A stretch of DNA of 10,930 bases from Proteiniphilum sp. Its GTDB lineage: Bacteria > Bacteroidota > Bacteroidia > Bacteroidales > Dysgonomonadaceae. A program made the translations under genes and the position numbers. Below, in pieces: positions 7,261 to 10,930 of this stretch. Below the pieces are notes generated by a model, which had not been told where the DNA came from, did not search any database, and was given only the letters and a program-made list of their open reading frames with translations. Each line of letters starts with the position of its first letter. Position 1 is the stretch's first letter. The DNA lies in assembly GCA_012728465.1 (NCBI GenBank), contig JAAYFB010000295.1, positions 1 to 10,930 on the forward strand, given 5' to 3'.

Positions 7261-8013
7261 ATGTCTCTAAGTAAAAATAAAATAAAGTATATCCAATCTC
7301 TAAAGGATAAGAAGCATAGAAGCCTAAACCATACTTTTGTTGCTGAAGGGGAAAAAATAGTTTTGGATCTACTACATAGCTGTAAGTGTCAATTAATAGC
7401 TGGATTGCCCGACATCGTTAATAGAATCAATCCCTCATTAGCCAAAGAAGTCATTATTGCAACAGAAGAGGAGCTCAAAAAAGCTACTCATCTTAAGACA
7501 GCTCCTCCAATAATAGGTGTTTTTTACCAACCAAATGTCTGCGAAAAGGATATTGATTTCAGCAAAGGGTTGCACTTGATACTAGATGGTGTGCAAGATC
7601 CTGGCAATTTGGGAACAATTGTCAGAATTGCTGATTGGTTTGGTGTTAAAAATATTATTTGTTCACCAAACACTACCGACATATATAACCCAAAAACAGT
7701 ACAATCCACTATGGGTGCAATAGCTAGAGTTAACACTTTATACACTGATCTGAACTTATTTCTAGAAAAGAATAATAGCATACCAATTTATGGTACATTC
7801 TTAGAAGGAAAGAACATATACGAAGAAAGGCTTAGCACCAATGCGTTTATAATAATGGGTAGCGAGGGTAAAGGTATATCACAAGACATAGAAAGTAGGG
7901 TGTCGCACAAATTACTAATACCAAGCTATCCTAAAGATCGATCAACATCAGAATCACTCAATGTAGCTGTTGCCACTGCAATAATATGTTCGGAGTTTCG
8001 TAGGGGCATGTAG
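7261..8013 (+). CDS. SpoU/TrmH-family RNA 2'-O-methyltransferase
   Basis: Predicted S-adenosylmethionine-dependent ribose methyltransferase acting on rRNA or tRNA; the target nucleotide cannot be read from sequence. The 250-residue protein has an N-terminal substrate-binding domain (about 5-95, with FVAEGEKIVLDLL near 26-38) and a C-terminal SPOUT domain. The three SpoU motifs are LDGVQDPGNLGTIVRIADWFG (108-128; arginine 122), IMGSEGKGIS (198-207) and a segment at 220-241 containing IPSYP and SESLNVAVA. The frame is open 30 codons further upstream from a GTG at 7171, but that extension would precede the predicted transcription start and is not family-like, so ATG 7261 is preferred. It is probably transcribed alone; no U-tract terminator follows directly on this strand. 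Whether it corresponds to RlmB, TrmH or another branch is open. Confidence 0.92.
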   Translation: MSLSKNKIKYIQSLKDKKHRSLNHTFVAEGEKIVLDLLHSCKCQLIAGLPDIVNRINPSLAKEVIIATEEELKKATHLKTAPPIIGVFYQPNVCEKDIDFSKGLHLILDGVQDPGNLGTIVRIADWFGVKNIICSPNTTDIYNPKTVQSTMGAIARVNTLYTDLNLFLEKNNSIPIYGTFLEGKNIYEERLSTNAFIIMGSEGKGISQDIESRVSHKLLIPSYPKDRSTSESLNVAVATAIICSEFRRGM

Positions 8014-8072
8014 CCTACAAATATGACTTCAACAATATTTTAGATTACCATTAGAGACTATCCAAGCATACT

Positions 8073-8113
8073 ATGATAGAAATATGACAGAAATATGATA
8101 GAAATATGATAAA
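8073..8113. repeat. 11-bp tandem repeat
   Basis: The unit ATGATAGAAAT occurs at 8073-8083, 8084-8094 (one T-to-C change), 8095-8105 and partly at 8106-8113. It lies in the spacer after the methyltransferase gene. The 11-bp unit is not a multiple of three and each turn carries stops, so it is not coding. The rest of 8014-8244 contains only the tRNA terminator. Confidence 0.85.
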
Positions 8114-8167
8114 AGCAAACAAACTAAGAAAGAATATTATTATTATGGTATAGACTAGCCTTAAAAC

Positions 8168-8198
8168 AAAAAAATCACGTATTACTAAATACGTGATT
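8168..8198 (-). terminator. Rho-independent terminator of tRNA-His
   Basis: A perfect 11-bp stem pairs 8173-8183 with 8188-8198 around a 4-nt loop. On the minus strand it leads into a run of seven U residues (plus A run 8168-8174). It begins about 46 bp past the tRNA 3' end. No U-tract follows on the plus strand, so it is oriented for the tRNA. Confidence 0.85.
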
Positions 8199-8244
8199 AC
8201 CTAAAACAAATCTCAAAGGAAAACACTTAATCAAAGTGCGTTCG

Positions 8245-8319
8245 GGTGGAAGACGGGATTCGAACCCGCGGCCTACGGAACCACAATCCGTCGCTCTAAC
8301 CAACTGAGCTACAACCACC
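8245..8319 (-). tRNA. tRNA-His (GTG anticodon)
   Basis: The cloverleaf reads on the minus strand from the extra G(-1) at 8319, the tRNA-His identity base, which is gene-encoded and faces discriminator C73 (8245). The D arm is AGCTCAGTTGGTTAGAGC. The anticodon stem ACGGA/TCCGT carries loop TTGTGGT with anticodon GTG. The T arm is GCGGG-TTCGAAT-CCCGT. CCA is not encoded (CCG follows). In the acceptor stem, G1-T2-G3-G4-T5-T6-G7 faces C66-T67-T68-C69-C70-A71-C72, leaving U5-U68 and U6-U67 unpaired. It has its own promoter and terminator, so it is a single-gene unit. Confidence 0.96.
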
Positions 8320-8342
8320 ATGTAGTTGCTGTAATGCGAGTG

Positions 8343-8373
8343 CAAAGATAGATAAACTTTTTATACCTACAAA
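8343..8373 (-). promoter_or_regulatory. Promoter of tRNA-His
   Basis: On the minus strand, TTTG (plus 8370-8373), a 19-bp spacer and TATCTTTG (plus 8343-8350) form the best match in the window to the Bacteroidetes -33/-7 consensus. Transcription would start near 8336, about 17 bp before the tRNA. Confidence 0.8.
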
Positions 8374-8433
8374 CTTTTTGGAATGTAATTTCAAAAATTA
8401 TCCTGATTTATCTATTTTATTACTTTAAAGTAG

Positions 8434-8441
8434 TATATTTG
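8434..8441 (+). promoter_or_regulatory. Promoter -7 box of the nuclease-family gene
   Basis: TATATTTG at 8434-8441 fits TAnnTTTG; no clear -33 TTTG is seen at 19-21 bp. A start near 8448 would leave about 20 nt before the GTG at 8469. It diverges from the tRNA-His promoter. Confidence 0.5.
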
Positions 8442-8468
8442 AACTTATAACTAATAAAAACAAGCATT

Positions 8469-9074
8469 GTGGACAGTAAAATAAAATTATCTATTCTAGG
8501 AATATCATTTAGCCAAGTGCAAGCGGGAGCCTATGCTCTAATCTTTGCTGAGGAAAATGGAATTCGTCGACTACCAATTGTGATCGGAACTCCTGAAGCA
8601 CAATCGATAGCCATTATAATGGAAAATCTAACCCCACCTAGACCTCTAGCTCATGATTTAATTGCTAACATGTTTACTGCTTTAGATATAATTCTCAAGG
8701 AGGTACTTATATACAAGTTCGAGGACGGAGCTTTTTTCTCGGAACTGGTACTTATGCAGAATGATAAAGAATATAGAATAGACTCACGTACTTCTGATGC
8801 AGTTGCTATTGCTTTAAGAACAGGATCGCCAATATTTACAACTGAAGATATAATGAAGAACATGGCAATAGTGTTTGACGAGAAAGAGGTACTAACTAAC
8901 GATTTTCAAAATGCAGAAAATATTGAAGATAGTGATGATACGGAAAGCACTCATGATGTAAGTATCGAAGTTCTGAAAGATAGACTTAAGGAGGCTGTAG
9001 AAGAAGAAAATTACGAACAAGCAACAAAGTTACGTGATGAAATCAAAAGAAGAGAGAACGAAAAAGGAAACTGA
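8469..9074 (+). CDS. Bifunctional nuclease family (DUF151) protein with C-terminal UVR motif
   Basis: A 201-residue protein. Residues about 5-137 form a bifunctional-nuclease/DUF151 domain with AGAYALIFAEENG (19-31), LPIVIGTPEAQSIAI (35-49), PPRPLAHDL (56-64) and DSRTSDAVAIALR (105-117). An acidic, low-conservation linker (about 138-165) leads to a charged helical hairpin (about 168-196, with DRLKEAVEEENYEQATKLRD) of the UvrB/UvrC motif type, usually a protein-protein contact. The family name comes from a plant enzyme with RNase and DNase activity; I know of no firmly established role for the bacterial members. The start is a GTG: no suitable in-frame ATG lies near, and homologues begin at this point. 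The last 38 bp overlap rsmE, suggesting coupled translation. Confidence 0.9.
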   Translation: MDSKIKLSILGISFSQVQAGAYALIFAEENGIRRLPIVIGTPEAQSIAIIMENLTPPRPLAHDLIANMFTALDIILKEVLIYKFEDGAFFSELVLMQNDKEYRIDSRTSDAVAIALRTGSPIFTTEDIMKNMAIVFDEKEVLTNDFQNAENIEDSDDTESTHDVSIEVLKDRLKEAVEEENYEQATKLRDEIKRRENEKGN

Positions 9075-9774
9075 TTTTATTTTTTTTGCGCCTGATATCA
9101 TAATTACTAATCAACTTCCCGAAGAGGAATCTCAACACTGTATAAAAGTTCTTCGAATGTCAGAAGGAGATAGTATTATTGTAACTAATGGTAAAGGAAA
9201 ATTATATGAATGTGTTATAACACAAGCACATCACAAGCATACGGTCGTAAGCATCAAGAATGAAGTATTTATTGACAAATCATGGAATTTTTATCTTCAA
9301 ATAGCGTTTGCCCCTACAAAAAATATGGATCGCAACGAGTGGTTCACAGAAAAGGCTACCGAAATAGGAATTGATAGGATTACTCCCCTATTATGCAAAT
9401 TCTCCGAGCGCAAGGAGATACGCATGGATAGGCTTGAGAAAACTGCTATCGCAGCAATGAAACAGTCTAAGCAGGCCATACTTCCTCAGATTGATGAAAT
9501 TACTAACTTTGACAATTTCATTAAGCAGCCTTTCAATGGACAAAAGTACATTGCTCATTGCTATAATAATGAGAAAAACCCACTAACTAGTGTTTATACG
9601 AAGGGACAAAATGTACTTATACTTATTGGCCCAGAAGGTGACTTTAGCGAGAAAGAGGTAGAGATGGCTATTAATAATGGATTCATTCCAGTAAGTCTTG
9701 GCAACAATAGATTGCGTACTGAGACAGCATGCTTAGCGGCTTGCCATACAATTCATGTGCTAAACTTAATGTAG
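9037..9774 (+). CDS. rsmE: 16S rRNA (uracil-1498-N3)-methyltransferase RsmE
   Basis: Methylates N3 of U1498 in 16S rRNA using S-adenosylmethionine. The 245-residue protein has the N-terminal PUA-like RNA-binding domain (about 15-80, with EEESQHCIKVLRMSEGD at 29-45) and the SPOUT catalytic domain (about 85-245), whose knot motifs are LIGPEGDFS (196-204) and LGNNRLRTETA (221-231). NMDRNEWFTEKATEIGIDRI (97-116) is the usual RsmE core segment. The start is uncertain: GTG 9034 and ATG 9037 both overlap the preceding gene and add about 13 charged residues before the family N-terminus (DFIFFAPD), but no ATG or GTG lies closer. The overlap with the nuclease-family gene indicates a two-gene operon, closed by the terminator at 9815. 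Confidence 0.94.
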   Translation: MKSKEERTKKETDFIFFAPDIIITNQLPEEESQHCIKVLRMSEGDSIIVTNGKGKLYECVITQAHHKHTVVSIKNEVFIDKSWNFYLQIAFAPTKNMDRNEWFTEKATEIGIDRITPLLCKFSERKEIRMDRLEKTAIAAMKQSKQAILPQIDEITNFDNFIKQPFNGQKYIAHCYNNEKNPLTSVYTKGQNVLILIGPEGDFSEKEVEMAINNGFIPVSLGNNRLRTETACLAACHTIHVLNLM

Positions 9775-9814
9775 CAAAATAGCATAGCTTTATATTCTTT
9801 TAAAAACACAGAGG

Positions 9815-9853
9815 CCTCCCACACATTATTATATAAGTGTAGGAGGTTTTTCT
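9815..9853 (+). terminator. Rho-independent terminator after rsmE
   Basis: CCTCC-C-ACAC (9815-9824) pairs with GTGT-A-GGAGG (9837-9846) apart from one C-A mismatch, with a 12-nt AT-rich loop, followed by TTTTTCT. It lies 40 bp past the rsmE stop. On the minus strand a U-run follows only after a gap, so it may weakly stop the converging transporter transcript too. Confidence 0.85.
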
Positions 9854-9935
9854 ATATCATATTATTAGGTGATCTTCAATTTACAAATAGAACTACTCAA
9901 AAGTCTATATATATACTTTCACCTTATAACTCTAA

Positions 9936-10796
9936 TTATTCCTCAACCATCTCAGGCATCCAACTCCTTGTCAATTCCCTATTTTCTTCAATCCAAACTT
10001 GTGCACCAGCAGCTTCTGTATCTGCTTCTTCAATAGACTGCATCAGTGAACCAATTTGTGCTGTAGTAAAGTGTATATTGTTTAAAAACTCTGCAGCAAA
10101 GGGATGATCCTCGCTAAAACCCTTACGAGTAGCCGTTTTTATTTGCTCGGCGTCACCAAAAATATGGTCTGGATCTTCAAGCACCTTTAGGTCATAACGA
10201 GAAAATTTCCAGTGGGGTGTCCATCCTGTAACAACTACCCACTCCTCTTCATCAATCGATTTCTTTAGTGATGCCACCATGGCAGCCTCACTTGCGGTAA
10301 GAAGTTTAAAATCTAAGTCATAATTGATTATTGCAGTTTCAGCAGTATTCATCAAGCCTGCACCTGCATCTATTCCTACAATTTCGCCTTTAAACTTATC
10401 TTTATGCTCGTTTAATTCCGTAATAGAATTTATTGTAACATACGATGGCACCACTAGCCCTATCCTAGCCTCTTCAAAGTTATTTTTGCTCAATAACTCA
10501 ATTGATTCAGAATACTGTTTCATATACTCATGGTGTGTGATAGGTAACCACACATCCATAAAAGCATCAGCATTGCCTCTTGCTAATGATGCAAATATAG
10601 GTGCTACGTCGGCATTCATCAAATTCACATTATAACCTTGTTCATCTAAAAGTATCTTTGCAACATTAGACATTGCAATACCTTCAGCCCAATTTACATA
10701 AATCAGGTTTATTCTGTTACTTCTGCCACCACCACCGCAAGATATCAAAATAATTGCAGATGTAAGCACTAGTCCAATTTTTCTCAAATGTTTCAT
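9936..10796 (-). CDS. opuAC: Glycine betaine/proline ABC transporter substrate-binding lipoprotein
   Basis: Binds compatible solutes such as glycine betaine or proline betaine and delivers them to an OpuA/ProU-type importer. The 286-residue protein has a lipoprotein signal (1-20: MKHLRK, hydrophobic core, lipobox LISC with Cys20) and a glycine-rich linker, so it is anchored by lipid at the inner membrane facing the periplasm. The OpuAC-type domain (about 28-275) has INLIYVNWAEG (Trp36), FMDVWLP (Trp83) and VVTGWTPHW (Trp192, Trp196); such tryptophans form the aromatic cage for quaternary amines in this family. It follows the permease gene by 41 bp with no promoter seen between them, so it is the last gene of the transporter operon. 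Choline or carnitine are possible alternative ligands. Confidence 0.93.
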   Translation of the reverse strand: MKHLRKIGLVLTSAIILISCGGGGRSNRINLIYVNWAEGIAMSNVAKILLDEQGYNVNLMNADVAPIFASLARGNADAFMDVWLPITHHEYMKQYSESIELLSKNNFEEARIGLVVPSYVTINSITELNEHKDKFKGEIVGIDAGAGLMNTAETAIINYDLDFKLLTASEAAMVASLKKSIDEEEWVVVTGWTPHWKFSRYDLKVLEDPDHIFGDAEQIKTATRKGFSEDHPFAAEFLNNIHFTTAQIGSLMQSIEEADTEAAGAQVWIEENRELTRSWMPEMVEE

Positions 10797-10837
10797 AATT
10801 TGTATATATAGATATTTTATTAATATAATTTCTTAAG

Positions 10838-10930
10838 TTATTCTTTTTTACTTTTCCTCGATTTAGTCATGCCTTGAGTAATTCTATCAAGAACAATAGC
10901 CAAAATAACAACAGCAATACCTCCCTCAAA
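10838..10930 (-). CDS. opuAB: Glycine betaine/proline ABC transporter permease, C-terminal fragment
   Basis: Only the last 30 codons and the stop lie in the window; the gene runs off the right edge. The visible segment starts FEGGIAVVILAIVLDRITQG and ends in a lysine-rich cytoplasmic tail, the usual end of ProW/OpuAB inner-membrane permeases. Its position directly upstream of the binding-protein gene supports the call. The ATPase gene would be expected further right, outside the window. Confidence 0.85.
   Translation of the reverse strand, partial: FEGGIAVVILAIVLDRITQGMTKSRKSKKE

Noticed and set aside
9855..9935. Separate minus-strand terminator for the transporter operon
   Set aside because: Only a distant AGGTGA/TCACCT pairing with a loop of about 50 nt and no following U-tract is visible.

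Overview
The window reads as a stretch of an AT-rich Bacteroidetes chromosome, most likely order Bacteroidales. Four things point that way: a long YidC with a large periplasmic domain and an N-terminus typical of that group; a transketolase with the SDGG variant of the thiamine-diphosphate motif; lipoproteins with short lysine-led signal peptides; and repeated promoter boxes of the form TAnnTTTG, sometimes with TTTG 16-19 bp upstream, instead of the classical -35/-10 pair. Translation starts lack strong Shine-Dalgarno sequences, which is also usual in this phylum.

Layout. Positions 1-500 hold no intact gene. A decayed tandem array with a 42-bp period fills about 1-361, and the yidC terminator follows at 432-469. 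From 501 to 7004 all genes lie on the minus strand. In transcription order they are tkt (transketolase), rpiB (pentose-phosphate isomerase), a membrane-anchored GH25 lysozyme, an S41 tricorn-type lipoprotein peptidase, and yidC (membrane insertase). The first four look like one operon driven by a promoter at about 7140. A hairpin sits between tkt and rpiB, and yidC has its own promoter at about 2566-2594. A divergent intergenic region (7005-7260) separates tkt from a plus-strand SpoU/TrmH-type RNA methyltransferase (7261-8013). A 230-bp spacer then carries an 11-bp tandem repeat and the terminator of tRNA-His (minus strand, 8245-8319). Divergently from the tRNA, a bifunctional-nuclease-family protein with a UVR motif (8469-9074) overlaps rsmE (9037-9774), which ends in a clear terminator. 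The right end carries the minus-strand glycine betaine/proline uptake genes: the substrate-binding lipoprotein (9936-10796) and the last 30 codons of the permease (10838-10930, running off the window).

Functions. Tkt and RpiB act together in the non-oxidative pentose phosphate pathway. The GH25 enzyme, the S41 lipoprotein and YidC concern the envelope. The TrmH-like protein, tRNA-His, the nuclease-family protein and RsmE concern RNA and translation. The opuA-type genes concern osmoprotection.

Most of the window is ordinary housekeeping sequence, and I see no defence system, mobile element or CRISPR array. The least explained part is the 42-bp-register array at the left edge, followed by the tkt/rpiB hairpin and the two apparent U-U mismatches in the tRNA-His acceptor stem.
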